A stretch of DNA of 64,000 nucleotides from Methylobacterium bullatum (GTDB taxonomy: Bacteria > Pseudomonadota > Alphaproteobacteria > Rhizobiales > Beijerinckiaceae): positions 4,376,001 to 4,440,000 of the forward strand of contig LR743504.1 in NCBI GenBank assembly GCA_902712845.1, given 5' to 3'. Positions 31,665-40,418 of the stretch are shown one piece after another. Numbering within the stretch: the stretch's first letter is position 1; every line of letters starts with the position of its first letter. The notes beneath the pieces are model-generated. The model searched no databases, had not been told where the DNA came from, and was given only the letters and a program-made list of their open reading frames with translations. Position numbers and translations under genes: made by a program.

Positions 31665-33982
31665 GACGTCATCTCCGCGATTGGGGGTGCCGTCGGTGCG
31701 GCAACCTTCTCAGCCTGCGCGGAGGGTTTCCCCTCCGTCGTCTTTTCCCGGGTATCGAGGGGAACGCGCATCCGCACGCGTCCGCCCCTGCCTACGGGAT
31801 TGTCGTTCAGTTCGATGCCGCCACCATGCTCTTCGAGCACCTTGCTGACGATGGCGAGCCCGAGGCCGGTGCCGCCCTCGCGGGTGGTCATATAGGGCTC
31901 GAGCAGCCGCTGGCGCCCCTCGACGGGAAAGCCTTTGCCGTTGTCGGTGATCTCGATCACCGCGAACCCCTCCTCGACGAGGAGGCGCAGATCGACCCGC
32001 CCCTTGCCGAGTTCGGCTTCGGGCACGGCGGAGACGGCCTCCACCGCGTTCTTGAGGATGTTGGTGATCGCCTGCGACAGGAGCCGGATGTCGAAGGCGG
32101 CATGCAGGCGGTCCTGCCCGGCCTCGGTGAAGGCGAAATCCATGTCCGGATGCGCCACCCGCATCATGAACAGGTTCTGCTTGGCGATCTCGCTCAGGTC
32201 GTTCCGGGCGATGGCGGGCTTGGGCATCCGCGCGAAGGACGAGAACTCGTCCACCATGCGCTTGATCTCGTCCACCTGGCGGATGATCGTCGCCGTGCAC
32301 TGGTCGAACACGTCCTTGTCCGCCACGATGACCTTGCCGTATTTGCGCCGGATGCGCTCGGCCGAGAGCTGGATCGGGGTCAGCGGGTTCTTGATCTCGT
32401 GGGCGATGCGGCGGGCGACGTCCGCCCAGGCGGAGGTGCGCTGGGCCGTGACGAGGTCGGTGATGTCGTCCAGCGTCACCACGAAGCCGCGGGCGCCGCC
32501 TTGCGCCTGCTCGCTGGTGACGCGCACGGTAACCGTGCGCTCGCGCCCGTCGCGGGTCAGCTGGATCTGCTGCTGGAGGGCGCGCAGGCGCCCCTCGCCG
32601 CCCTCGGGCAGGATGGCCTGGAGCTCGGGCACGGCCTGGACCAGCGGCTTGCCGATGATGGCATCCGCCTTGAGCCCCAATGTGCGCTCGATGGAGGGGT
32701 TGGCGATGGTGACGAGGCCCGCCGCGTCGACGCCGATGACGCCGGGCGAGACACCGGAAAGGACCGCTTCGGTGAAGCGGCGGCGCCGGTCGATGAGTTC
32801 GCTCGCCGCCGTCAGCCCGTCGTGCTGGCGGCGCAGCTCCTGGGTCATCTTGTTGAAGCTCTCGCCGAGATGGGCGAGGTCGCCGTCGCTTTTCCGGGCC
32901 GGGACCTGGGCGTAGAAATTGCCCGAGGCGACCTGGTCGGCCGCGTTGATGAGCCGGCGGATCGGCGCGACGAACCGGTTGGCGAAGTTGAGGCCGAACC
33001 AGACCGCCGAGAGCAGGGCGATCAGCGCGATCAGCACGAAGATCGAGGCGAAGCTGATCTGGATCGAGCGCTTGAGGGAATCGTAGGTGAGATACTCGGC
33101 GGCCGCTGCCCGCGAGACGCCGGGGAAGTCGACGGCGAGCTGGCTCACCTCGCGCTGCACCAGCAGCACGGCCCCGTCATAGGCCGGCATCCGCAGCAGG
33201 GCGGCGAAGACCCTCCCCTCGCTCGGCCTCAGGCAGATCGTCTCGTTGGATTTGGCGGCCTCCTCGAAGGCCGCGGCGGAGGGCAGCCTGCGCTCCTTGA
33301 GGACGTCGATCTTCGCCCGTGCCACGAGCTCGTTCGGTCCGCGCATGATCTCGGCGACCGGCAGTCCTAGCGCGGTGGCCCGCGTGGTGAGGAAGTTCTC
33401 GAACCACTCCCTGTTCACGTCGAAATTCGGCCGTGCCCGCGTGAGGTCGTCCGTGAGGATGCGGATCTCGCGGGCGAGCGACTGGCACTGGTTCTCCTGG
33501 TAGGCGTCGGCCACCTCGACGGATTTCAGCACCACGTCGCGGACGCGGTCGGTGAAGCCCAGCGAGAGCCCGCGATCGATCGTCACCGCCGCCACGACGG
33601 CCAGCAGCACGGTGGGCAGGATCGCGATGAGGCTGAACAGGCCGACGATGCGGGTGTGCAGGCGGGCCACCGCCGCATTGGCCCGGCGCGCATGCAGGAA
33701 GACCCGCGCCTCCCAGGCGATGATGACGAACAGGCTGAGGACCAGGAAGACGTTGATGCCCAGCAGCGTCAGGCCGATCGTCGGCGTCGGTGTCACCCGG
33801 ATCACGCCGGCGAGGATCAGGAAGGTCGCGATGGCCGAGATCAGGGCCGTGGCGACGACGAGCGCGCCGATCCAGCCGGGGCCGCGCGGCGCCGCCCGGA
33901 TGGTATGAGGTTCAGCCTCGCCCTCCGGTGAGACATCGTCTCCCGGGGCGGCCGATTGTCTGGAACGTCGAAGCCACGCCAT
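31661..33982 (-). CDS. ntrY: Sensor histidine kinase NtrY
   Basis: About 773 residues. NtrY is the membrane-bound partner of NtrX in nitrogen and redox/envelope responses. Several N-terminal membrane helices (WIGALVVATALISAIATFLILAG in two parts, FLVLSLFVIIAW, LIAILPTVLLAVVAAVTI) precede a large periplasmic part, another helix (FASIFVLIALIALLSAVWFGL), a HAMP segment, a PAS domain and the transmitter. The phospho-acceptor His is in RRIAHEIKNPLTPIQLSAERI; ATPase motifs include NILKNAVEAV and GGTGLGLAIV. The ATG at 33982 begins MAWLRRSRQSA; an upstream ATG at 34048 would add 22 residues. In most relatives ntrC would precede it directly, but here 10.5 kb intervene. Confidence 0.93.
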   Translation of the reverse strand: MAWLRRSRQSAAPGDDVSPEGEAEPHTIRAAPRGPGWIGALVVATALISAIATFLILAGVIRVTPTPTIGLTLLGINVFLVLSLFVIIAWEARVFLHARRANAAVARLHTRIVGLFSLIAILPTVLLAVVAAVTIDRGLSLGFTDRVRDVVLKSVEVADAYQENQCQSLAREIRILTDDLTRARPNFDVNREWFENFLTTRATALGLPVAEIMRGPNELVARAKIDVLKERRLPSAAAFEEAAKSNETICLRPSEGRVFAALLRMPAYDGAVLLVQREVSQLAVDFPGVSRAAAAEYLTYDSLKRSIQISFASIFVLIALIALLSAVWFGLNFANRFVAPIRRLINAADQVASGNFYAQVPARKSDGDLAHLGESFNKMTQELRRQHDGLTAASELIDRRRRFTEAVLSGVSPGVIGVDAAGLVTIANPSIERTLGLKADAIIGKPLVQAVPELQAILPEGGEGRLRALQQQIQLTRDGRERTVTVRVTSEQAQGGARGFVVTLDDITDLVTAQRTSAWADVARRIAHEIKNPLTPIQLSAERIRRKYGKVIVADKDVFDQCTATIIRQVDEIKRMVDEFSSFARMPKPAIARNDLSEIAKQNLFMMRVAHPDMDFAFTEAGQDRLHAAFDIRLLSQAITNILKNAVEAVSAVPEAELGKGRVDLRLLVEEGFAVIEITDNGKGFPVEGRQRLLEPYMTTREGGTGLGLAIVSKVLEEHGGGIELNDNPVGRGGRVRMRVPLDTREKTTEGKPSAQAEKVAAPTAPPIAEMTS

Positions 33983-34165
33983 GGCTGATGCGTCGCCACA
34001 ACAGTGTGGCGAAATTAATACGAATCGGGCCATCGTGGCGGTCGACACAATGGGCGCTGCACGCGCCGCGACGGCGCCTCAAGTCCTGAAACCGATGGCA
34101 CCGCAGCGATCTGCGACCGTTTCTTGCTTGGAAATCTCTCGGTCGACCGGCCGAGAAAATACATT

Positions 34166-34205
34166 ATTCTCCAAGCCTCCCCTCAATTCTCCAAGCCTCC
34201 CCTCA
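34166..34205. repeat. Perfect 20-bp tandem duplication
   Basis: The unit ATTCTCCAAGCCTCCCCTCA occurs twice head to tail, ending 13 bases before the ATG of the gamma-glutamyltransferase-like gene. It occupies the 5' leader where a ribosome-binding site would be expected. The unit itself has no purine-rich site. Confidence 0.9.
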
Positions 34206-34218
34206 CACCGAGTTCGCA

Positions 34219-35817
34219 ATGCCCGAGACGCCCGTCTATTCCTCCGCCGCCGTTGCCGCGCCTCACCATCTGGCCGCCACCGCCGGGCAGACCGTGCTGG
34301 CGCAAGGGGGCAACGCCATCGAGGCCATGGCGGCCATGGCGGCGACCATCGCCGTGGTCTATCCGCATATGAACGGCATCGGCGGCGACGGATTCTGGCT
34401 CGTGCGCGAGCCGGGCGGGCGGGTGCGCGGCATCGAGGCCTGCGGCCCGGCCGGGTCCCTCGCCACGGTCGCTCGCTATCGCAGCCAGGGCCATGAGACG
34501 ATCCCCTCGCGCGGGCCGGATGCGGCGCTCACCGTGGCCGGCGCTATCGGCGGCTGGCGTCTCGCCCTCGACCTCGCCAGGGCGCTGGGCGGCCGGCTTC
34601 CCCTCGACACCCTCCTGGCCGATGCGATCCGCCACGCGCGCCAGGGCTGCGCGGTCTCGCCCTCCGAGGCCCGCTACGTGCCGAAGGAAATCGACACGCT
34701 CCACGACCAGCCGGGTTTCGCCGAGACCTTCCTCGACGGGGGCAAGCCCTTCGCCGCAGGCGCCACGCGGCGCCTGCCGGCTCTGGCCGACACCCTCGAA
34801 CAGCTGGCCCATGCCGGGCTCGACGATTTCTACCGGGGCGATCTCGGCCGCGAGATCGCCGCCGATCTCGACCGCCTCGGTTCGCCGGTGACGCGGGCCG
34901 ACCTCGAAGCCTATGCGCCGCGAGAGCGCGCGGCCCTGTCGCTGCGCCGACGCGACGCGGTTCTCTACAACTTCCCGCCGCCCACTCAGGGCCTCGCCGC
35001 GCTCATCATCCTCGGCATCTTCGACCGGCTGAAGGTGTCGCGGCCGGAGAGCACGGCGCAGTATCACGGGCTGATCGAGGCGACGAAGCGCGCCTTCGCC
35101 ATCCGCGACCGCACGGTCACCGATTACGACCGGCTGAGCGTCGATCCGGCGAGCTTTCTCACCCCGGAGAGCCTCGACCGCGAGGCGGCCCGGATCGACA
35201 TGCGCCGCGCCGCCTCCGTGCCTCTCAAGGGACCGGGCGACGGCGACACCGTCTGGATGGGCGCCATCGACAAGGACGGCCTGGCCGTCTCCTACATCCA
35301 GTCGATCTACTGGGAATACGGTTCGGGTATCGTCCTGCCGAAGACCGGCATCCATTGGCAGAACCGCGGCACCTCGTTCTCCCTCGAGAAGGGCGCGGTG
35401 AACCCCCTGGAGCCGGGGCGCCGGCCGTTCCACACCCTGATCCCCGGATTGGCCGCCTTCGACGACGGGCGCGTCATGTCCTACGGCAGCATGGGCGGCG
35501 ACGGGCAACCGCAATTCCAGGCCCAGATTTTTTCGCGGTATGCGGACTATGGCATGAGCCCGGCCGAGGCCGTCGACGCGCCGCGCCTGCTCTACGGGCG
35601 CACATGGGGTGCCGAATCCCTCAGTGTGAAGGTGGAGGACAGGTTCGATCCGGCCTGCATCGCCGAGCTGCGCTCCATGGGCCATGAGATCGAGGAACTC
35701 GGCGGCTCGTACATCGATTCCCTCGGCCATGCCGGCATGCTGGTCCGTCATCCCGGCAACGGGCGGATCGAGGCGGTCCACGATCCGCGCTCGGATGGCG
35801 GATCGTCCGGCCTGTGA
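34219..35817 (+). CDS. Gamma-glutamyltransferase family protein
   Basis: A 532-residue member of the GGT/Ntn-hydrolase family. The N-terminal half has the family start (AAVAAPHHLAATAGQTVLAQGGNAIEAMAAMAA in parts, and PHMNGIGGDGFWLV). The self-processing site with the nucleophilic Thr should be at GDGDTVWMGAIDKDGLAVSYIQS. The C-terminal half has SMGGDGQPQ and YGMSPAEAVDAPR. Canonical periplasmic GGTs split glutathione, but this protein has no signal peptide, so it is probably cytoplasmic and may act on another gamma-glutamyl compound. The ATG at 34219 lacks a good ribosome-binding site, and a 20-bp tandem duplication lies just upstream. The methyltransferase gene follows. Confidence 0.86.
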   Translation: MPETPVYSSAAVAAPHHLAATAGQTVLAQGGNAIEAMAAMAATIAVVYPHMNGIGGDGFWLVREPGGRVRGIEACGPAGSLATVARYRSQGHETIPSRGPDAALTVAGAIGGWRLALDLARALGGRLPLDTLLADAIRHARQGCAVSPSEARYVPKEIDTLHDQPGFAETFLDGGKPFAAGATRRLPALADTLEQLAHAGLDDFYRGDLGREIAADLDRLGSPVTRADLEAYAPRERAALSLRRRDAVLYNFPPPTQGLAALIILGIFDRLKVSRPESTAQYHGLIEATKRAFAIRDRTVTDYDRLSVDPASFLTPESLDREAARIDMRRAASVPLKGPGDGDTVWMGAIDKDGLAVSYIQSIYWEYGSGIVLPKTGIHWQNRGTSFSLEKGAVNPLEPGRRPFHTLIPGLAAFDDGRVMSYGSMGGDGQPQFQAQIFSRYADYGMSPAEAVDAPRLLYGRTWGAESLSVKVEDRFDPACIAELRSMGHEIEELGGSYIDSLGHAGMLVRHPGNGRIEAVHDPRSDGGSSGL

Positions 35818-35872
35818 AACGGGTCCCCGCCGGGGATCGGACGATCGAGACCTTGAGACCGGAAGGTTCATG

Positions 35873-36745
35873 ATGGCGGATGGCGCGATCACCCAGCGGG
35901 AATACTGGAACGGCGAGGTCGGAGCGCGCTGGGCCCGCAACCAGCGCAGGATCGACGCGGTCTTCGCGCCGCTCACCGCCGCCCTGTTCGAGGCGGCGCG
36001 CCTTCGGGTGGACGGCTCGGCGCTGGATATCGGCTGCGGCGCCGGCGACTGCGCCATCTTCGCCGCGCGGCGGCTCGGCCCGAGGGGGCGTGTGGTGGCG
36101 GCCGACCTCTCCGCGCCCCTGCTCGACGTGGCGCGCGAACGGGCCGGGATCGAGGCCCCCGCCCTGGCGCCGATCGCGTTCGTCGAGGCGGATGCCCAGG
36201 TCCACGAGTTCGGCGATGCCGCTTTCGAACACGCGATCTCGCGCTTTGGGGTGATGTTCTTCGAGGATTCGGGCGCCGCCTTCGCCAATATCCGCAAGTC
36301 CCTGGTTCCCGGCGGGAGCCTGACCTTCCTGTGCTGGCGGCGGATCGAGGACAATCCCTGGATCACGGTGCCGAGGAACCTCGTCCTGCCCCTCGTGCCG
36401 GAACCCGAACCCGGCCCCGCCGACGCGCCCGGGCCGTTCCGCTTCGCCGAGGCGGAGACCCTCGGCGCGGTGCTGGCGCAAGCCGGCTTCCTCGACATCA
36501 CCCTCGAGGCGATCGACCGGCCGCTCACCCTCGCCCGGTCCGGCGAGGGCGCCGCCCGGGATGCGGCGGAGGCCGCCGCGGATTTCGCCACCGAGCTCGG
36601 CCCGGTCTCCCGTCTCCTGCGCGATCAGCCCGATTCGGTCCGTGAGGAGGCTCTCAGGCGGGTAAGCGACGACTTCGCCAAACGGGCCGTCTCCGGCGCC
36701 GTGACCTTGGAGGCCGGCTGCTGGCTGGTTTCCGCGCGGCGCTGA
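35873..36745 (+). CDS. Class I SAM-dependent methyltransferase
   Basis: A 290-residue soluble enzyme with a Rossmann-like methyltransferase fold. Motif I is ALDIGCGAGDCAIFAARRLG at about 49-68, motif II VVAADLSAPLLDVAR, and a post-motif FRFGVMFFEDSGAAFANI-type segment follows, here ISRFGVMFFED. The substrate is unknown. Two ATGs are adjacent; the second (35873) has the better distance to GGAAGG at 35861-35866. It follows the GGT-like gene by 55 bases on the same strand and may be cotranscribed with it. Confidence 0.85.
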   Translation: MADGAITQREYWNGEVGARWARNQRRIDAVFAPLTAALFEAARLRVDGSALDIGCGAGDCAIFAARRLGPRGRVVAADLSAPLLDVARERAGIEAPALAPIAFVEADAQVHEFGDAAFEHAISRFGVMFFEDSGAAFANIRKSLVPGGSLTFLCWRRIEDNPWITVPRNLVLPLVPEPEPGPADAPGPFRFAEAETLGAVLAQAGFLDITLEAIDRPLTLARSGEGAARDAAEAAADFATELGPVSRLLRDQPDSVREEALRRVSDDFAKRAVSGAVTLEAGCWLVSARR

Positions 36746-36807
36746 CGGCGAGCCCGCGCCGTCTGGTATACACTTTGCGTCTCCGTGCCTGCAGCATGGA
36801 GTGCATA

Positions 36808-38082
36808 ATGGATACGACCCTTTCCCGGCAGCGCTGGATCCAGCTCGGCCTCGGCCTCGTCGCCATGATGGCGATCTCGAGCCCCCAATACGTCTGGACG
36901 CTGTTCACCAAGCCGCTCATCGCGACGACGGGCTCGAGCCTGCCGCAGCTGCAATGGACCTTCACGATCCTGATCGTGCTGCAGACCTTCTTCTCGCCGG
37001 TCCAGGGCTACCTGATCGACCGGTTCAGCCCCAAGCTGATGATCGCTTTGGGCGCCATCCTCTCGGGCCTCGGCTGGGTGCTGGCCGCGCGCGTCGACAC
37101 GCTCTGGGGCGTCTACGCCACCTACGGCCTGTTCTGCGGTCTCGGCACCGGCATCGTCTATGTCGGCATCGTCGGCCTGATGGTGAAGTGGTTTCCCGAT
37201 CGCCGGGGCTTCGCCGTGGGTGTCGTCGCCGCCGGCTACGGCATGGGCGCGATGCTGAGCACCTTCCCCATCAGCGACATGCTCACCGCCTCGGGCTACC
37301 GCCACACGCTGACGGTGTTCGGCATCATCCTCGGCGCCGTCGGCGCGCTGGCCGCCCTCGGTCTCAGGGCGCCCCGCGCCGACGAGGTCCTGCCGGCCCC
37401 GGCCCGCAACCTCTCGACCTGCGTCCACGACACGGCGCCGAAGGAGATGCTGAAGACGCCGCTGTTCTGGCTGATGTTCGCGATGATGACGATGATGTCC
37501 ACCGGCGGCCTGATGGTGGTGGCGAACTTCGCCTCCTTCGCCCGCGACTTCGGGGTGGCCGACGCGATCATCTTCGGCTTCGTGGCCCTGCCCTTCGCCC
37601 TGACCTTCGACCGCATCACCAACGGCCTCACCCGGCCCTTCTTCGGCTGGGTCTCGGACAAGATCGGCCGCGAGAACACGATGGGCATCGCGTTCGCCGC
37701 CGAGGCGGCGGCCATCGCGCTGCTCCTCGTCTTCCGCGAGAATCCGTATGCCTTCGCCCTGCTCTCCGGCGTCGTGTTCTTCGCCTGGGGCGAGATCTTC
37801 TCGCTGTTCCCCTCGATTCTCACCGACACGTTCGGCACCAAGCACGCCACCACCAATTACGGCTTCCTCTACATGGCGCAGGGCATCGGTTCGCTCTTCG
37901 GCGGACCGATCGCCGCCTGGATCTACCTGGTCCAGGGCTCCTGGCTCCCGGTCTTCGCCATCATCATCACCCTCGACGTGCTGACCGCGATCCTCGCCTA
38001 TTTCGTCCTCAAGCCCATGCGCCGGAACTGGCTCGGCCTCGGCGAGACACGCGCCATGTCGGCCAAACCCGCCATGGCCTGA
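36808..38082 (+). CDS. oxlT: MFS transporter, oxalate/formate antiporter type
   Basis: A 424-residue inner-membrane carrier with twelve predicted helices. The N-terminus (RQRWIQLGLGLVAMMAISS, then PQYVWTLFTKPL) and the motifs FSPVQGYLIDRFSPK, GIVYVGIVGLMVKWFPDRRG and GWVSDKIGREN match the OxlT group, which exchanges oxalate for formate. Substrate is inferred from family only; no oxalate-catabolic genes (frc, oxc) are in the window. The ATG at 36808 follows GGAG at 36798-36801; an ATG at 36796 is an alternative. A second, truncated copy of its 3' end lies at 40322-41764. A hairpin follows the stop. Confidence 0.86.
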   Translation: MDTTLSRQRWIQLGLGLVAMMAISSPQYVWTLFTKPLIATTGSSLPQLQWTFTILIVLQTFFSPVQGYLIDRFSPKLMIALGAILSGLGWVLAARVDTLWGVYATYGLFCGLGTGIVYVGIVGLMVKWFPDRRGFAVGVVAAGYGMGAMLSTFPISDMLTASGYRHTLTVFGIILGAVGALAALGLRAPRADEVLPAPARNLSTCVHDTAPKEMLKTPLFWLMFAMMTMMSTGGLMVVANFASFARDFGVADAIIFGFVALPFALTFDRITNGLTRPFFGWVSDKIGRENTMGIAFAAEAAAIALLLVFRENPYAFALLSGVVFFAWGEIFSLFPSILTDTFGTKHATTNYGFLYMAQGIGSLFGGPIAAWIYLVQGSWLPVFAIIITLDVLTAILAYFVLKPMRRNWLGLGETRAMSAKPAMA

Positions 38083-38121
38083 CGCTCACGTCCCGACCCT
38101 CGCGGCCGGATCGATCTTTCT

Positions 38122-38151
38122 AAGCGCGGACGGGGAAACCCGCCCGCGCTT
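38122..38151. terminator. Hairpin after the antiporter gene
   Basis: AAGCGCGGACGGG, loop GAAA, CCCGCCCGCGCTT, one A/C mismatch. It lacks a T-run but lies in the convergent space between the antiporter and NUDIX genes, so it probably ends transcription from one or both sides. Confidence 0.55.
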
Positions 38152-38195
38152 CGTCGTATGGCGCCCATCGATCCGTCTGTTCGATGGATCGAGAT

Positions 38196-38627
38196 TTACA
38201 ATTTCGACAGTCGCATTCGCCGGGCCAGCGGAATGACCTCGTTGCACGTCAGGGGCGCAAGCTTGATTGTTGGCAGCATCGTTTCGGAAGCCCAGACGAC
38301 CTCTTCGATTTCGGCTGCGGGAGAGACATGCTGGTCGAGGCGGAAGCTGTAGAGTTCGGCGTCCACCCAGTGCCCGTCTTCGTTCGCGGCTTCCGCAACG
38401 AAGCGGCCGAGATGGGACGCTTCGGGCGGAAGCTCCACACCGAGCTCTTCCTTCAGCTCTCGCCCTAAAGCCGCGCGCGGGGTCTCTCCCGGCTCGATCT
38501 TTCCTCCCGCCTGCATGAAGAACACGGACCCTCGCTTTCGGACGAGGAGCGTCCTGCCTCGCGAATCGAAAATCAAAGCTGCCGCGATGCGAATGACGGG
38601 CGCTGTGTCGGGCGGGGAGTTCGTCAA
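38196..38627 (-). CDS. NUDIX hydrolase
   Basis: A 143-residue enzyme with a complete Nudix box, GGKIEPGETPRAALGRELKEELGVEL in two parts (G-x5-E-x7-REL-x-EELG), at about residues 42-65. Nudix proteins hydrolyse nucleoside diphosphates linked to another group, often damaged nucleotides. The start appears to be a TTG at 38627 behind a GGAGGAG site. It overlaps the TGA of the upstream MFS gene (TTGA), so the two are translationally coupled. The frame stays open upstream, but that part is out of frame with the real MFS gene. Substrate unknown. Confidence 0.82.
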   Translation of the reverse strand: MTNSPPDTAPVIRIAAALIFDSRGRTLLVRKRGSVFFMQAGGKIEPGETPRAALGRELKEELGVELPPEASHLGRFVAEAANEDGHWVDAELYSFRLDQHVSPAAEIEEVVWASETMLPTIKLAPLTCNEVIPLARRMRLSKL

Positions 38628-39808
38628 ATGGTTTGTCTCCTCCGTCCTTGCGGTATCAAGGCGAGGCCCAGGGTCAGCATCGCGCCGATCCCGGCACCGA
38701 GCATGACGGTGAAGGTGCCCCATCGATCGAGCAGGACGGATCCCGCCATGGCGCCGATGCCGATCGCCGTGTTCAGGACGGCCGTGTGAACGGCTGCCGC
38801 CGGCGTCGCGAGCCGGCCCGCTGCCTTCAGAACCCAGGTCTGCAACGTCGCGAAAAGGATCGAGATCGCCGCGCCCCAGACCACCAGGCATGCTCCGACG
38901 CCGGCAAGACCGAGGACCGTGCTCGACGTTCCCATGAAGATCAGGGCCATTCCCATGGCCGTGAGCGCACAGAGGATGACCTCGTGCAGGAAGCGATCGA
39001 TCAGCCACGCGCCGAGGACGCTGCCGAGAAGGCCTGCCGCACCGAAGGCGAAGAGGACGATCGGGACCGTCGTCGGCATGATGCCCGGAAGCGCTGCGAT
39101 GAACGGTTCGGCAAAGGTGTAGGCCGAGAAATGAACCGCTCCGATCAGCGCGGTGATGGCGTAGATCGGTCGAAGCGCCCGCTCCCTGATGGCATCGGTG
39201 AGCGTCGCCTCCCGGCCGCGCCCCGAGATCGTCAGGTTCGGAAGCGTCACCACCATCGAGACGGCCGTCAGCAGACCGAGCAGCCCGAGCGCGCCGAACG
39301 CTCCGCGCCATCCCATCACCTGCCCAGCCATGTTCACGGCCGGAACACCCATGACCGTGGCGATAGAAATACCGCCGAAGACGATGGAGGTCGCCAGTCC
39401 CGTTCGATGAGGCGGAGCGATGTCCATGGCAAAGGCGGCGACCGTCGCCCAGAAGATGCCGTGTGCCATGGACCCCACGAAGCGGGCGAAGAACAGCGCT
39501 TCCAGGGACGGCGATAGGAGCGCGATCGCGTTCGACGCGGCGATGACGAGCATCAGGCCGATCAGGAGAGCTTTGCGCGGGACGCGTCCGACGAGTGTCG
39601 GCGCGAGAAGACCGCTGAGGGCTCCGAACCAGGCGTAGAGGGTGACGGTGAGACCGATGGTGGCCTGGGCTTCCCCGAGATCGACAGCCATCTGCGTCAT
39701 CAGCCCGATCGGGGCGAATTCGGTCGAGACCATCGTGAACGCGGCGATGCCGAGAACCGAGATCGAAAGCCATGTTCGGAAGGGGGAGCCACCATGATGC
39801 TCGGCCAA
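38624..39808 (-). CDS. MFS efflux transporter (DHA1/AraJ type)
   Basis: A 394-residue carrier with twelve predicted helices. The N-terminal pattern STEFAPIGLMTQMAVDLGEAQATIGL in two parts, the loop VGRVPRKALLIGLM and FARFVGSMAHGIFWATVAAFAMD are typical of the AraJ/PucC-like DHA1 exporters, which pump out sugars, drugs or purine analogues. The start is a TTG at 39808 with AAGGAG seven to eight bases before it. The gene is coupled to the NUDIX gene by a four-base overlap. Upstream lies an AT-rich region. The transported substrate is not known. Confidence 0.83.
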   Translation of the reverse strand: MAEHHGGSPFRTWLSISVLGIAAFTMVSTEFAPIGLMTQMAVDLGEAQATIGLTVTLYAWFGALSGLLAPTLVGRVPRKALLIGLMLVIAASNAIALLSPSLEALFFARFVGSMAHGIFWATVAAFAMDIAPPHRTGLATSIVFGGISIATVMGVPAVNMAGQVMGWRGAFGALGLLGLLTAVSMVVTLPNLTISGRGREATLTDAIRERALRPIYAITALIGAVHFSAYTFAEPFIAALPGIMPTTVPIVLFAFGAAGLLGSVLGAWLIDRFLHEVILCALTAMGMALIFMGTSSTVLGLAGVGACLVVWGAAISILFATLQTWVLKAAGRLATPAAAVHTAVLNTAIGIGAMAGSVLLDRWGTFTVMLGAGIGAMLTLGLALIPQGRRRQTI

Positions 39809-40191
39809 GCGTTCTCTCCTTGGACAAACGTGTCAGGCGACCGAATAATGATTTTTCAACCTTTATCGAGTGGCGTCCGGGGCACACTAGGTATGTGTTT
39901 ATTGTAGGGCATTCGACTGATTAATTCGAAGATCCTATTTAAATGTGTCAGAAAAAATTGCTTAAGGACAGAAATAGATTTAGTTTTCTAAATCTTTATT
40001 GATAATAAAAAATATTTTGCGTAATTTATGGTCTATAGTTCGTCGTGCGATCTATAAAAACTGAAAATAGATTCGTTTCTTTTGTGAAGCGTCCGGTAGA
40101 TCATGACAGGTAATCCCGCGGACCGTCGTTCTTGGGACAGGGGCCATCATCCACCCACAACGGACGTCCGCCTTCCAATCCAACCATCATT
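39809..40191. other. AT-rich island without genes
   Basis: 383 bases with no supported gene. From about 39830 to 40090 the sequence is mainly A and T, sharply unlike the rest of the window. It contains a perfect hairpin AGATTTAG-TTTT-CTAAATCT at 39976-39995 followed by TTATTG, which could act as a terminator. It presumably holds the promoter of the MFS-NUDIX pair and may mark foreign DNA. GC content rises again from 40110 toward the gene remnant at 40192. Confidence 0.6.
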
Positions 40192-40320
40192 TCACCGCAC
40201 ACGAGCACCCGCGATCGGCTTCGGCGGTTCACCCTTCGGAGTCACCCAGTCCTGCGTATTCCTGAGACGGATGCCGCTCGCATGCAGAGTGGAGCGCCCG
40301 ACCGCGGCCAGGGCGTAACT
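40192..40320 (-). pseudogene. 3' remnant of a DUF6886-like gene
   Basis: On the minus strand this region encodes the last 42 residues of a protein nearly the same as the intact product at 43881-44492. Shared pieces are RSTLHASGIRLRN, QDWVTP and PPKPIAGARVR followed by TGA. The DNA is about 85% alike by eye over 120 bases. The 5' part is missing: homology stops at about 40320, directly against the start of the antiporter remnant on the other strand. Beyond the stop codon the flanks differ from the intact locus. Confidence 0.85.
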
Positions 40321-40418
40321 CGTCCAGGGCTCCAGGCTCCCGGTCTTCGCGATCATCAGAGGTGGCTCGGTTTGTCTGAACAGGCTCGGCGACCTGCTAA
40401 GTGGATTGCCTGCCGGGT

